Positions 1 to 7,734 of a stretch of 64,000 nt of DNA are shown here, piece by piece (the stretch's first letter is position 1; each line of letters opens with the position of its first letter). A model generated the notes under the pieces. The model did not search any database. It worked only from the letters and a program-made list of their open reading frames with translations, and was not told the origin of the DNA. The DNA is from Roseateles_B sp041906185 (GTDB lineage: Bacteria > Pseudomonadota > Gammaproteobacteria > Burkholderiales > Burkholderiaceae_C): the NCBI GenBank assembly GCA_041906185.1, contig JAYRJQ010000020.1, positions 1 to 64,000 on the forward strand, read 5' to 3'. The position numbers and the translations under genes were made by a program.

Positions 1-127
1 GACCGAAGGCTTCAAGGGCGTGACGGGCACGATCAGCTTCGACGGCAAGGGCGACATCAAGAACGGCGCCCTGACGCTGTACACCTACAAGGGCGGTGCC
101 CGCGAGCAGATCGCGGTCGTGCGCTGA
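1..127 (+). CDS. Branched-chain amino acid ABC transporter substrate-binding protein, C-terminal end (partial)
   Basis: Only the last 41 codons are present, read from base 2 and ending at TGA. The tail contains GTISFDGKGDIKNG followed by ALTLYTYKGG and ends QIAVVR. This matches the C-terminus of periplasmic LivJ/LivK-type leucine/isoleucine/valine binding proteins, which deliver substrate to the LivHMGF importer. The family call rests on this short piece alone, so substrate identity is open. A strong intrinsic terminator follows the stop codon, so this is the last gene of its transcript. Confidence 0.72.
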   Translation, partial: TEGFKGVTGTISFDGKGDIKNGALTLYTYKGGAREQIAVVR

Positions 128-175
128 TCCATCAGCCCCTGGGCAGACCTTGCGGGCTGCCCGGAGCTGAAAGAC

Positions 176-204
176 AAACGCCCACTTCGGTGGGCGTTTT
201 TTTT
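176..204 (+). terminator. Intrinsic terminator after the binding-protein gene
   Basis: A perfect 10-bp stem, AAACGCCCAC / GTGGGCGTTT, closes a TTCG tetraloop and runs straight into eight T residues. It lies about 50 bases past the upstream stop codon and reads on the plus strand. The A-rich left arm and T tract could also help end lexA transcripts arriving from the other side. Confidence 0.93.
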
Positions 205-245
205 GATCTGCGGCGGGCGCGGCAGCGTCGGGCGCCGTAGAGGTG

Positions 246-938
246 TCAGAACTGATTGCGGATCAGCCCCACGGCCAGGCCCTCGATGGCGAAGGGCTCG
301 TCGCCCGTCACGATGATGGGTTCGAAGTCGGGGTTTTCGGGCAGCAGGCTGATGTGCTGGCGCTCCTTGCGGAAGCGCTTCACCGTGACCTCGTCACCGA
401 TGCGCGCGACGACGATCTGCCCGTTCTTGGCCTCGGCGCACTTCTGCACCGCCAGCAGGTCGCCGTCCATGATGCCGACGTCCCGCATGCTGAGGCCGCG
501 CACCCGCAGGAGGTAGTCCGGCTTGCGGGCGAAAAGGCTGGGCTCCACGCTGTACTGCTGCTCGATGTGCTCCTGCGCCAGGATGGGCGCACCGGCGGCG
601 ACGCGGCCCACCAGGGGCAGGGTCAGCTGGGCCAGACCCGGCAGCGGCAATGCAAATTGCGCATCGCTTCTGAGGGCCTCGCGCACTTCGCGGGCGCGGT
701 TGAGCGCCTTCAGCGCAGCGCCGGGCAGCCGGATGCCCCGCGACGTACCGCCCACCAGCTCGATGACGCCCTTGCGCGCGAGCGCCTGCAGGTGTTCCTC
801 GGCGGCGTTCGCGGACTTGAAGCCGAGTTCCGCGGCGATCTCGGCACGGGTGGGCGGCGCGCCGGTTTCCTCGATACTCTGGCGCACCAGATCGAAAATC
901 TGCTGCTGCCGGGCGGTGAGTTTGGGGCTGGCGTCCAC
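246..938 (-). CDS. lexA: LexA, SOS response repressor/autoprotease
   Basis: 230-residue repressor of the SOS regulon. Residues 1-70 are the winged-helix DNA-binding domain (starts LTARQQQIFDLV, includes PPTRAEIAAELGF). The C-terminal S24 peptidase domain shows the self-cleavage bond Ala115-Gly116 in VGRVAAGAP, the catalytic Ser150 in RGLSMRDVG and Lys187 in EVTVKRF. It is somewhat longer than the 202-residue E. coli protein because of the linker between the domains (about 72-108). Two LexA boxes lie 70-104 bases upstream of its ATG, so it is almost certainly autoregulated. RecA-stimulated self-cleavage is known for the family. Confidence 0.97.
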   Translation of the reverse strand: MDASPKLTARQQQIFDLVRQSIEETGAPPTRAEIAAELGFKSANAAEEHLQALARKGVIELVGGTSRGIRLPGAALKALNRAREVREALRSDAQFALPLPGLAQLTLPLVGRVAAGAPILAQEHIEQQYSVEPSLFARKPDYLLRVRGLSMRDVGIMDGDLLAVQKCAEAKNGQIVVARIGDEVTVKRFRKERQHISLLPENPDFEPIIVTGDEPFAIEGLAVGLIRNQF

Positions 939-1007
939 GGGTGGCCTTTCGGTGAGGGGCTCCGCCGGGGTGACAGCGCTAGGGCCGGCGGTTGAATTGA
1001 ACGAAAT

Positions 1008-1042
1008 CTGGATGTTTATCCAGTGGCTGTATTTTTATCCAG
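1008..1042. promoter_or_regulatory. Two tandem LexA boxes between lexA and the asparaginase gene
   Basis: CTGGATGTTTATCCAG (1008-1023) and CTGTATTTTTATCCAG (1027-1042) both fit the CTG-N10-CAG SOS-box pattern. Their starts are 19 bases apart. They sit between divergent genes: upstream of lexA on one side, and directly against the TTG start and Shine-Dalgarno of the asparaginase gene on the other. LexA bound here should repress lexA and could also block the asparaginase promoter. Confidence 0.88.
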
Positions 1043-1053
1043 GACGTCTCAAA

Positions 1054-2007
1054 TTGCAAAGCAAAGTCGCTGACTTGATCGTCATCCTCGGCACCGGCGG
1101 CACCATCGCCGGCAAGGCGGCCCAGGCGAATGACAACGTGGGCTACAAGGCGGGCGAGATCCACGTCGAGGCGCTCGTCGCCGGCGTGCCCGGCCTCTCG
1201 GCCTTCCGGCTGGAGGCCCGGCAGATCGCCCAGCTGGACAGCAAGGACATGGACTTCCCGACGTGGCGGCGCCTTGCTCTCGCCGTGGAGTCGCAGCTCG
1301 CGCGTGAGGAGGTGCGGGGCGTGCTCATCACCCATGGCACGGACACGCTGGAGGAAACCGCCTACTTCCTGCACCGCGTGCTGGCGCCCCGAAAGCCGGT
1401 CGTGCTGACGGCGGCGATGCGGCCGGCGACGGCGCTGCAGCTGGACGGCCCGCAGAACATGCTGGATGCCGCCCACCTGCTGCAGGATCCCGCCTCGCAG
1501 GGCGTGATGGTCTGTGTGGCCGGCCAGGTGTATGGCGCCGAGCAGGTGCAGAAGGTCCACAGCTACCGCGTGGATGCCTTCCGCGGCCGCGACGGCACCG
1601 TGCTGGCGCAGGTCGAGGAGGGGCAGGTGCGGTGGCTGGCGCAACCGGTGGCGGCCCCCGCGGCGCTCGGGACCGATGCGCTGCCCGCCGAGGGCGGCGC
1701 CTGGCCGCGGGTGGAGCTCGTGCTCAACCACGCGAATGCGGATGGCCGTCTGGTGCGTCTGCTGCAGCACGACGGCATCGACGGCCTCGTGGTGGCCGGG
1801 ACGGGCAACGGCACCCTCAGCGAGCCGCTGGAGCAGGCGCTGCTGGCCGCGCAGGAGGCGGGCGTGAAGGTGCTGCGCAGCACCCGCTGCGATGGCGGGC
1901 CCGTGGCGGACAACGGCCGCGGGCTCCCCAGCGCGGGCGCGCTGAGCCCGGTCAAGGCGCGGGTCGAGCTGCTGCTGCAGCTGCTGGCCGCGGCGCCGGG
2001 CGCCTGA
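1054..2007 (+). CDS. L-asparaginase (asparaginase/glutaminase family)
   Basis: Hydrolyses L-asparagine to aspartate and ammonia. The 317-residue protein shows both active-site signatures: GTGGTIAGKA near the N-terminus (first catalytic Thr) and THGTDTLEETAYFL in the middle (second catalytic Thr and Asp). The C-terminal domain contains VVAGTGNGTLSE. No signal peptide is visible, so a cytoplasmic enzyme is likely. I chose TTG at 1054 because AGGA lies 9 bases ahead and the in-frame ATG at 1012 falls inside a LexA box; a TTG at 1075 is also possible. It is convergent with ohr and separated from it by a bidirectional terminator. Type I versus type II cannot be settled by eye. Confidence 0.92.
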   Translation: MQSKVADLIVILGTGGTIAGKAAQANDNVGYKAGEIHVEALVAGVPGLSAFRLEARQIAQLDSKDMDFPTWRRLALAVESQLAREEVRGVLITHGTDTLEETAYFLHRVLAPRKPVVLTAAMRPATALQLDGPQNMLDAAHLLQDPASQGVMVCVAGQVYGAEQVQKVHSYRVDAFRGRDGTVLAQVEEGQVRWLAQPVAAPAALGTDALPAEGGAWPRVELVLNHANADGRLVRLLQHDGIDGLVVAGTGNGTLSEPLEQALLAAQEAGVKVLRSTRCDGGPVADNGRGLPSAGALSPVKARVELLLQLLAAAPGA

Positions 2008-2034
2008 CGACGGGCAGAGGCACCTCGTCCCCAC

Positions 2035-2066
2035 AAAAAAGAGCCGGTCCCAGTGACCGGCTTTTT
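2035..2066. terminator. Bidirectional intrinsic terminator between asparaginase gene and ohr
   Basis: The stem AGCCGGTC / GACCGGCT has a 5-base loop. It is preceded by six A and followed by five T, so it can act on both strands. It lies between two convergent genes. Confidence 0.9.
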
Positions 2067-2108
2067 GCTGCCGAGGCCGTCACGGCCTCGGTGGGGCAGG
2101 GCGGAGAC

Positions 2109-2534
2109 TCAGACCAGCGTCAGGCTCACGTCGATGTTGCCGCGCGTGGCGTTGCTGTAGGGGCAGACCTGGTGCGCGGCCTCGATCAGGGCCTGGGCGG
2201 CCGCACGGTCCATGCCGGGCAGGCTGATGCGCATGGCGACCTGGATGCCGAAGCCCTGGGGGATCGGGCCGATGGCGACGTCGCTGGTGATGGAGACGTC
2301 GTTCGGCACGGCGATCTTCTGCTTGGCGCCCACGGCCTTCATCGCGCCGATGAAGCAGGCCGAGTAGCCGGCCGCGAAGAGCTGTTCGGGATTGGTGCCA
2401 TCGCCGCCGGCGCCGCCGAGTTCACGCGGCGTGGAGAGTTCGATCTTCAGCTTGCCGTCGCTGGATTCGGCACTGCCTTGGCGGCCGCCCGTCGCGGTGG
2501 CGGTGGCGGTGTAGAGCACTTTGTCGAGAGCCAT
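2109..2534 (-). CDS. ohr: Organic hydroperoxide resistance protein Ohr
   Basis: 141-residue thiol peroxidase of the Ohr/OsmC family that reduces organic and lipid hydroperoxides with lipoylated protein partners. It starts MALDKVLYTATATATGG. Both reactive cysteines are present, in GYSACFIGAM and HQVCPYSNAT. The ATG at 2534 was chosen over longer forms because AAAGGA precedes it and the N-terminus then matches the family. It lies 70 bases downstream of ohrR on the same strand, so it is probably expressed from the OhrR-controlled promoter upstream of ohrR. Confidence 0.97.
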   Translation of the reverse strand: MALDKVLYTATATATGGRQGSAESSDGKLKIELSTPRELGGAGGDGTNPEQLFAAGYSACFIGAMKAVGAKQKIAVPNDVSITSDVAIGPIPQGFGIQVAMRISLPGMDRAAAQALIEAAHQVCPYSNATRGNIDVSLTLV

Positions 2535-2604
2535 GGTGGGTCCTTTCGGGTGATGCCTCGGGGGCGGGGTGGTCGGGTGATCGGGGTGGATCGGAAGTGC
2601 GGGC

Positions 2605-3093
2605 TCAGGCGGCGTCCTGCACGCTGCGCTGGAGCTCGTCGCGCAAGGCATGCAGGCGCTGCGTGAGGGCCTGCAGCTCGTCGAGCGAGCAGGCGCTGGC
2701 GCAGGCCAGCGACTCGGGAATCTTGCGCGCCGCCTTCTTCAGCGCGCGGCCTTCGCGGGTGAGAGTGATCAGCACGCGGCGTTCGTCGCTCGCGTCCCGC
2801 AGGCGCTGCAGCAGGCCGGACTGCTCCATGCGCTTGAGCAGCGGGGTGAGCGTGCCGGAGTCGAGGCTCAGGCGCTCGCCGAGGGCGCTGACGGTCTGGC
2901 CGTCCTCTTCCCACAGCACCAGCAGCACGAGGTACTGCGGGTAGGTCAATCCCAGCGACGCCAGCAGGGGCTTGTAGAGCTTGGTCATCGCCAGTGAGCT
3001 CGAATACAGGGCGAAACACAGCTGCTGGTCCAGCTGCAGCCAGTGATCGCGAGGATCAGCAGCGGCGCTTGCGGGGCGGTGGCGTGAAGGCAT
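2605..3093 (-). CDS. ohrR: OhrR, MarR-family organic peroxide sensor
   Basis: 162-residue MarR-type winged-helix repressor. The N-terminal peroxide-sensing Cys is present in QLCFALYSSS. Two further Cys sit near the C-terminus in LACASACSLDE, as expected of a 2-Cys OhrR that forms an intersubunit disulfide on oxidation. The winged-helix core includes LTYPQYLVLLVLW and ERLSLDSGTLTPLLKRM. The ATG at 3093 was chosen; an upstream GTG at 3129 would extend the protein into its own operator. The ohrR-ohr order on one strand, with a palindromic operator ahead of ohrR, supports autoregulation and control of ohr. Confidence 0.94.
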   Translation of the reverse strand: MPSRHRPASAAADPRDHWLQLDQQLCFALYSSSLAMTKLYKPLLASLGLTYPQYLVLLVLWEEDGQTVSALGERLSLDSGTLTPLLKRMEQSGLLQRLRDASDERRVLITLTREGRALKKAARKIPESLACASACSLDELQALTQRLHALRDELQRSVQDAA

Positions 3094-3110
3094 GGGGTGA
3101 ACTGTAGCGG

Positions 3111-3131
3111 GCAATTTAATTGCACACAATT
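3111..3131. promoter_or_regulatory. Probable OhrR operator
   Basis: GCAATTTAATTGC is a perfect 13-base palindrome centred on one T. It overlaps a second inverted repeat, AATTG-CACA-CAATT. The AT-rich block stands out in a GC-rich region, sits 18 bases ahead of the ohrR start and resembles the CAATT(A/T)AATTG core known for OhrR operators. Confidence 0.72.
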
Positions 3132-3282
3132 TAAAAGGTCATTCCGGCGGCCGGTATCCGGTGGCGGGACGGATGCAGGGATGGGGCGGGGAAATCCCGC
3201 GTGCCGCAGGTGACACGGCCCGGCGTCGGCCTGTGACAAGATCGCGGCCACAACATCCGAAGCGTCGGGAAGGAGAAGTCGT

Positions 3283-3633
3283 ATGCAAGCAGCCGCTGCC
3301 GTGCTGGTGGGCCTCGTGGGTCTGATCCACGTCTACATCCTCGTGCTGGAGATGTTCTGGTGGACCACGCCCAAGGGGCGCAAGGCCTTCGGCCTGACAC
3401 AGGAATTTGCCGACGCCACCCGGGTGCTGGCGGCGAACCAGGGGCTCTACAACGGCTTCCTCGCGGCGGGCCTCTTCTGGGGCCTGGCCCGCGGGGATGC
3501 AGCCACGCAGCTCTTCTTCCTGGGCTGCGTCTTCGTGGCAGGCGTCTATGGCGCGGCCACGGCCAGCCGCAAGATTCTCTTCATCCAGAGCGTGCCGGCG
3601 GCCGTGGCGGCCGTGGCGGTGTACCTGGCCTGA
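3283..3633 (+). CDS. DUF1304 family small membrane protein
   Basis: 116-residue integral membrane protein with about four hydrophobic segments (near residues 4-24, 49-68, 71-88 and 95-115). The N-terminal region contains HVYILVLEMFWW and the middle contains LAANQGLYNGFLAAGL, both typical of DUF1304. AAGGAG lies 8 bases ahead of the ATG. The family has no established function. It stands alone between the divergent ohrR and the convergent yheS. Confidence 0.85.
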   Translation: MQAAAAVLVGLVGLIHVYILVLEMFWWTTPKGRKAFGLTQEFADATRVLAANQGLYNGFLAAGLFWGLARGDAATQLFFLGCVFVAGVYGAATASRKILFIQSVPAAVAAVAVYLA

Positions 3634-3634
3634 T

Positions 3635-3672
3635 CGCAGGCCCCGCGGCGTCGCGAGGATGCCGGGCCTGCG
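3635..3672. terminator. Inverted repeat between convergent genes, possible terminator
   Basis: The 9-base arms CGCAGGCCC / GGGCCTGCG are separated by 20 bases and fill the gap between the stop codons of two convergent genes. There is no T tract, so it may only pause polymerase or protect 3' ends. Confidence 0.35.
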
Positions 3673-3708
3673 TCGCTGGCGGGGGCGGGGTCTGGCGCGG
3701 GAAGCGGC

Positions 3709-5661
3709 TCAGAGCCCGGCGGCGGCCGTCAGGCTCTCGATCTGCTCGCTGAGCTCCAGCCAGCGCATCTCGAGCTCGTCGATCTCGTCGCCCACGGCCT
3801 TGAGCCGGCGGCCGCTGTCGGCGATGGCGGCCGGGGCGAGCGTGCCGGTGGCCAGCTCCGCCTCCAGGGCCTCGCGTTCCTGCGTCAGCCGGGCCAGCTG
3901 CTTGTCGATCGTCTCGATCTCCTTGCGCATCGGCCGCGTCTGCTCGTTGAGCTTCGCCCGGGCCTGTGCCGAGGTCTTGCGGTCCTCGCGCTGGCTGGCC
4001 GGCGACGCGCTGCTGCTCTGCGCCTTCTGCGCCTCGGCCGCGCTGCGGCTGGCCTCCTTGATGGCCTTGGCGGCCTCGCGGGCCGTCTCCAGCAGCCAGC
4101 GCTGGTAGTCGTCGAGGTCGCCGTCGAAAGGCGAGACCTGACCCTTGGCAACGAGCCAGAACTCGTCACAGACCTCGCGCAGCAGCGCGCGGTCATGGCT
4201 GACCAGCATCACGGTGCCCTCGAACTCGTTGAGCGCCATCGACAGCGCCTCGCGGGTCTGCAGGTCCAGGTGGTTGGTCGGCTCGTCCAGCAGCAGCAGG
4301 TTGGGGCGCTGCCAGACCAGCATCGCCAGCACGAGCCGCGCCTTCTCGCCGCCGGAGAGGCTGCCGACCTCCTGGTTGACCATGTCGCCCGTGAAGCGGA
4401 ACTGGCCCAGGAAGTCCCGCAGCTCCTGCTCGCGGGCCTGCGGGCTGACCTCCTTGGCCAGGCGGATCATGTGGGCGAGCGGGCCCTCGTCGGGCCGCAG
4501 CACGTCCATCTCCTGCTGGGCGAAGTAGCCGATGGCCAGGCCCTTGCCCTCGGTCAGCGTGCCGCCGAGCGCCTGCTGCATGCGGGCCACGGTCTTCACG
4601 AGCGTGGACTTGCCCTGGCCGTTGGCGCCGAGGATGCCGATGCGCTGGCCGGCCAGCACCGTGCGGTTGATGTCGCGCACGATGGTGGTCTCGCCGTAGC
4701 CGCAGGCCACGTCGCGCAGCGAGAGCATGGGATTGGGCAGCGAGACGGGCTCGCGGAACTCGAAGGCGAAGTCGGCCGAGGCCAGCACCGGCGCGAGGCG
4801 CTCCATGCGCTCCAGCGCCTTGACGCGGCTCTGTGCCTGCTTGGCCTTGGTGGCCTTGGCCTTGAAGCGGTCGATGAACTTCTGCAGGTGGGCGATGCGG
4901 TCCTGCTGCTTCTCGAAGGCCTGCTGCTGCTGGACCATGCGCTCGGCTCGCATGGCCTCGAAGGCGGTGTAGTTGCCGCCGTAGCGCGTCAGCTTGGCCT
5001 CGTCCAGGTGCAGCGTGACGCGGGTGATGGCGTCGAGGAACTCGCGGTCGTGGCTGATGATGAGGAGCGTGCCCTCGTAGCGCTGCAGCCAGGCTTCCAG
5101 CCAGACGAGGGCGTCGAGGTCCAGGTGGTTGGTGGGCTCGTCCAGCAGCATGAGGTCGGCCGGGCACATCAGCGCGCGGGCCAGTTGCAGGCGCATGCGC
5201 CAGCCCCCCGAGAAGCTGTTCACCGGGGCCTCCACCTGCGCGCCCTTGAAGCCCAGGCCCATCAACAGGGCCTGCGCGCGCGCGCGGGCATCGAAGGCGC
5301 CGGCGTCGCTCATGGCCACGTGGCCCTCGGCGATGCCGTGACCGTCACCGGCGGCCTCGGCCTTCGCGAGCAGCTCGCGGGCGGCCATCAGGCGGGTGTC
5401 GCCCTCCAGCACGAAGTCGGTGGCCGAGGCCTCGGTCTCGGGCATGTGCTGCGCGACCTCGGCCAGGCGCCAGTGCTTGGGCACCTCGACGTCGCCGCGG
5501 TCGGCATGCAGGCGATCGGTCAGCAGCGCAAAGAGGCTGGACTTGCCCGCGCCGTTGCGGCCCACGAGGCCGATCTTCTCGCCGGGCTGCAGCACGACGC
5601 TGGCGTCGTCCAGCACGACCTTGGTGCCGCGTCGCAGCACCACATTCTTCAGGGTGATCAT
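3709..5661 (-). CDS. yheS: ABC-F family ATPase, YheS type
   Basis: 650-residue ABC-F protein with two ATPase domains in one chain and no membrane segments. First Walker A GRNGAGKS at about 34-41, signature FSGGWRMRLQLARAL and LLDEPTNHLDLDAL. The second half has GANGQGKST, SLSGGEKARLVLAML and LLDEPTNHLDLQTRE. The inter-domain linker (KFIDRFKAKATKAKQAQSR) and a C-terminal coiled coil follow the YheS subfamily pattern. ABC-F proteins act at the ribosomal E site; YheS is reported to relieve translation stalls. It ends a run of overlapping or closely spaced genes, 7 bases after prmB. Confidence 0.93.
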   Translation of the reverse strand: MITLKNVVLRRGTKVVLDDASVVLQPGEKIGLVGRNGAGKSSLFALLTDRLHADRGDVEVPKHWRLAEVAQHMPETEASATDFVLEGDTRLMAARELLAKAEAAGDGHGIAEGHVAMSDAGAFDARARAQALLMGLGFKGAQVEAPVNSFSGGWRMRLQLARALMCPADLMLLDEPTNHLDLDALVWLEAWLQRYEGTLLIISHDREFLDAITRVTLHLDEAKLTRYGGNYTAFEAMRAERMVQQQQAFEKQQDRIAHLQKFIDRFKAKATKAKQAQSRVKALERMERLAPVLASADFAFEFREPVSLPNPMLSLRDVACGYGETTIVRDINRTVLAGQRIGILGANGQGKSTLVKTVARMQQALGGTLTEGKGLAIGYFAQQEMDVLRPDEGPLAHMIRLAKEVSPQAREQELRDFLGQFRFTGDMVNQEVGSLSGGEKARLVLAMLVWQRPNLLLLDEPTNHLDLQTREALSMALNEFEGTVMLVSHDRALLREVCDEFWLVAKGQVSPFDGDLDDYQRWLLETAREAAKAIKEASRSAAEAQKAQSSSASPASQREDRKTSAQARAKLNEQTRPMRKEIETIDKQLARLTQEREALEAELATGTLAPAAIADSGRRLKAVGDEIDELEMRWLELSEQIESLTAAAGL

Positions 5662-5668
5662 GTCTTGT

Positions 5669-6541
5669 TCAGTTCAGGCCGGCGAGCAGGGCCTCGCGGG
5701 TCACGAGCAGCACCTGGTCTTCGCCGGCGCTGCATTCCATCCACGCCACTTCCAGGCGCGGGAAGGCGGCCTCGAAGAAGTCACGCTCGTTGCCGATCTC
5801 CAGCACCAGCACGGCGTTCGGCGCCATCTGCTGCGGGGCGGTGGCGAAGAGCCGGCGCACGAAGTCCATGCCGTCGCTGCCCCCGGCCAGCGCCAGCTCG
5901 GGCTCGGCGCGGTACTCGGCGGGCAGGGCGGCCATGGACTGGCTGTTGACGTAGGGCGGGTTGCACAGGATGAGGTCGTAGGGGCCGTCCGCCGGCGCGA
6001 GGGCGTCGCCCTGCAGCAGGCGGATGCGCTCGCCGAGGCCGTGCCGCTCGACGTTGATGCGCGCGACGGCCAGGGCGTCCTCGGACAGGTCGATGGCATC
6101 CACGCGCAGGTCCGGCCAGGCCATGGCGGCGAGCACCGCGAGGCTGCCGTTGCCCGTGCAGAGGTCCAGCGCCCGCGAGGTGTGCTCGGAGAGCCACGGG
6201 TCGATCGTGGCCTCGGCGATCAGCTCGGCGATGAAGCTGCGCGGCACGATGGCGCGCTCGTCCACGTAGAAGGGCACGCCCTGCAGCCAGGCTTCGCGCG
6301 TGAGGTAGGCGGCGGGCTTGCGGGTCTCGATGCGCTCGCCGACGAGGGCCTCGATGCCGGCCAGCTCGGAGGCGTCCAGCAGGCGTTCCTCGTGGTCCCC
6401 GAGGCTGTCCAGGGGCAGGCCGAGCTTCCACAGCACGAGCCAGGCGGCCTCGTCGAAGGCGTTGGTGGTGCCATGCCCAAATGCGACGCCCGCCTTCACG
6501 AGGCGGGCGGCTTGGGCTTCGATGCAGTCGATGAGCTTCAC
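5669..6541 (-). CDS. prmB: PrmB, ribosomal protein L3 glutamine methyltransferase
   Basis: 290-residue SAM-dependent methyltransferase that N5-methylates a glutamine of ribosomal protein L3. It has the SAM-binding motif LDLCTGNGSLAVLAAM and the catalytic NPPY in LILCNPPYVNSQSM, followed by EYRAEPELALAGGSDG, which separates PrmB from the release-factor enzyme PrmC. Translation starts at GTG, overlapping the dapE stop codon as GTGA, so it is probably translationally coupled to dapE. Confidence 0.94.
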   Translation of the reverse strand: MKLIDCIEAQAARLVKAGVAFGHGTTNAFDEAAWLVLWKLGLPLDSLGDHEERLLDASELAGIEALVGERIETRKPAAYLTREAWLQGVPFYVDERAIVPRSFIAELIAEATIDPWLSEHTSRALDLCTGNGSLAVLAAMAWPDLRVDAIDLSEDALAVARINVERHGLGERIRLLQGDALAPADGPYDLILCNPPYVNSQSMAALPAEYRAEPELALAGGSDGMDFVRRLFATAPQQMAPNAVLVLEIGNERDFFEAAFPRLEVAWMECSAGEDQVLLVTREALLAGLN

Positions 6542-7734
6542 GGGAGCAATTGTTCCAGACAGAGACAGTAGATGGCGGCCAGCGGGCCGACCTGGTCCAC
6601 GGGCACGTATTCGTCGATCTTGTGGATGCTGGCGTTGAGCGGCCCGAACTCGGCCACCTGCGGGCAGACCTTGGCGATGAAGCGCCCGTCGGAGGTGCCG
6701 CCGGTGGTGGAGAGCTCGGTCTGCACGCCGGTCACCTCGCGGATGGCCGTGCCCAGCGCGTCGCTGAGGCGACCGACGGGCGTGAGGAAGGGCTCGCCGC
6801 TGAGGTGCCAGTCGAGGACGTACTCAAGGCCGTGGCGGTCCAGCAGCGCGTGGACGCGGGCCTTGAGGCTGTCCGGCGTGGACTCGGTGGAGAAGCGGAA
6901 GTTGAAGTCCAGCACCAGCTCGCCGGGAATGACGTTCGTCGCGCCGGTGCCGGCGGCGATGTTGGAGATCTGGAAGGTGGTCGGCGGGAAGTAGCTGTTG
7001 CCGCGGTCCCATTCGGTGGCGGCCAGCTCGGCCAGCGCCGGCGCGGCCTGGTGGACGGGGTTGCGGGCCAGCTGCGGATAGGCCACATGCCCCTGCACGC
7101 CGATCACGCGCAGGCGGCCGGAGAGCGAGCCGCGGCGGCCGTTCTTGACCGTGTCGCCGAGCTGCCGCACCGAGGTGGGCTCGCCGACGATGCAGAAGTC
7201 CAGGCGCTGGCCGCGGGCCTTGAGCCGCTCCACGCAGACGACGGTGCCGTCCCGGGCCGGGCCTTCCTCGTCGCTCGTGAGCAGGAAGGCGATGCTGCCG
7301 GCCGGGGACGGGTGGCGCTCGAGGAAGGCCTCGCAGGCGGTGACCATGGCGGCGAGCGAAGTCTTCATGTCCGCCGCGCCGCGGCCGTAGAGCCGGCCCT
7401 CGCGGTAGCTGGGGACGAAGGGGTCGCTGGACCAGGCGCTCAGCGCGCCGGTGGGCACCACGTCGGTGTGGCCGGCGAAGACGAGCACCGGGCCGTCCGC
7501 CGCGCTGCCGGGTCGCAGGGCCCAGAGATTGCTCACGCGGCCGTCGTCCGGGCCGCTGTCCATGCGTTCGAGCTGGAAGCCGAGGCGGGCCAGGCGCTCG
7601 CCGATCAGGTCCAGGCAGCCTTCGTCACGCGGCGTGACCGAGGGGCGGCTGATGAGCTGCTCCAGCAGCTGCAGGGTGGGTTCGCCCAGGCGCTCGGCCA
7701 GCGTGCTTGCGGGGTTCATGCCGGTGGGGATCAT
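6538..7734 (-). CDS. dapE: Succinyl-diaminopimelate desuccinylase
   Basis: Di-zinc M20-family hydrolase converting N-succinyl-LL-diaminopimelate to LL-diaminopimelate and succinate for lysine and peptidoglycan. Metal and catalytic residues lie in FAGHTDVVPTG, GRGAADMKTSLA, TSDEEGPARDG and, near the C-terminus, LNASIHKIDE. The first ATG overlaps the pilU stop codon as ATGA and gives 398 residues. An ATG 15 bases later (MNPASTL) gives 393, and neither has a good Shine-Dalgarno. dapC and dapD lie upstream on the same strand, separated from it only by pilU and a terminator. Confidence 0.95.
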   Translation of the reverse strand: MIPTGMNPASTLAERLGEPTLQLLEQLISRPSVTPRDEGCLDLIGERLARLGFQLERMDSGPDDGRVSNLWALRPGSAADGPVLVFAGHTDVVPTGALSAWSSDPFVPSYREGRLYGRGAADMKTSLAAMVTACEAFLERHPSPAGSIAFLLTSDEEGPARDGTVVCVERLKARGQRLDFCIVGEPTSVRQLGDTVKNGRRGSLSGRLRVIGVQGHVAYPQLARNPVHQAAPALAELAATEWDRGNSYFPPTTFQISNIAAGTGATNVIPGELVLDFNFRFSTESTPDSLKARVHALLDRHGLEYVLDWHLSGEPFLTPVGRLSDALGTAIREVTGVQTELSTTGGTSDGRFIAKVCPQVAEFGPLNASIHKIDEYVPVDQVGPLAAIYCLCLEQLLP

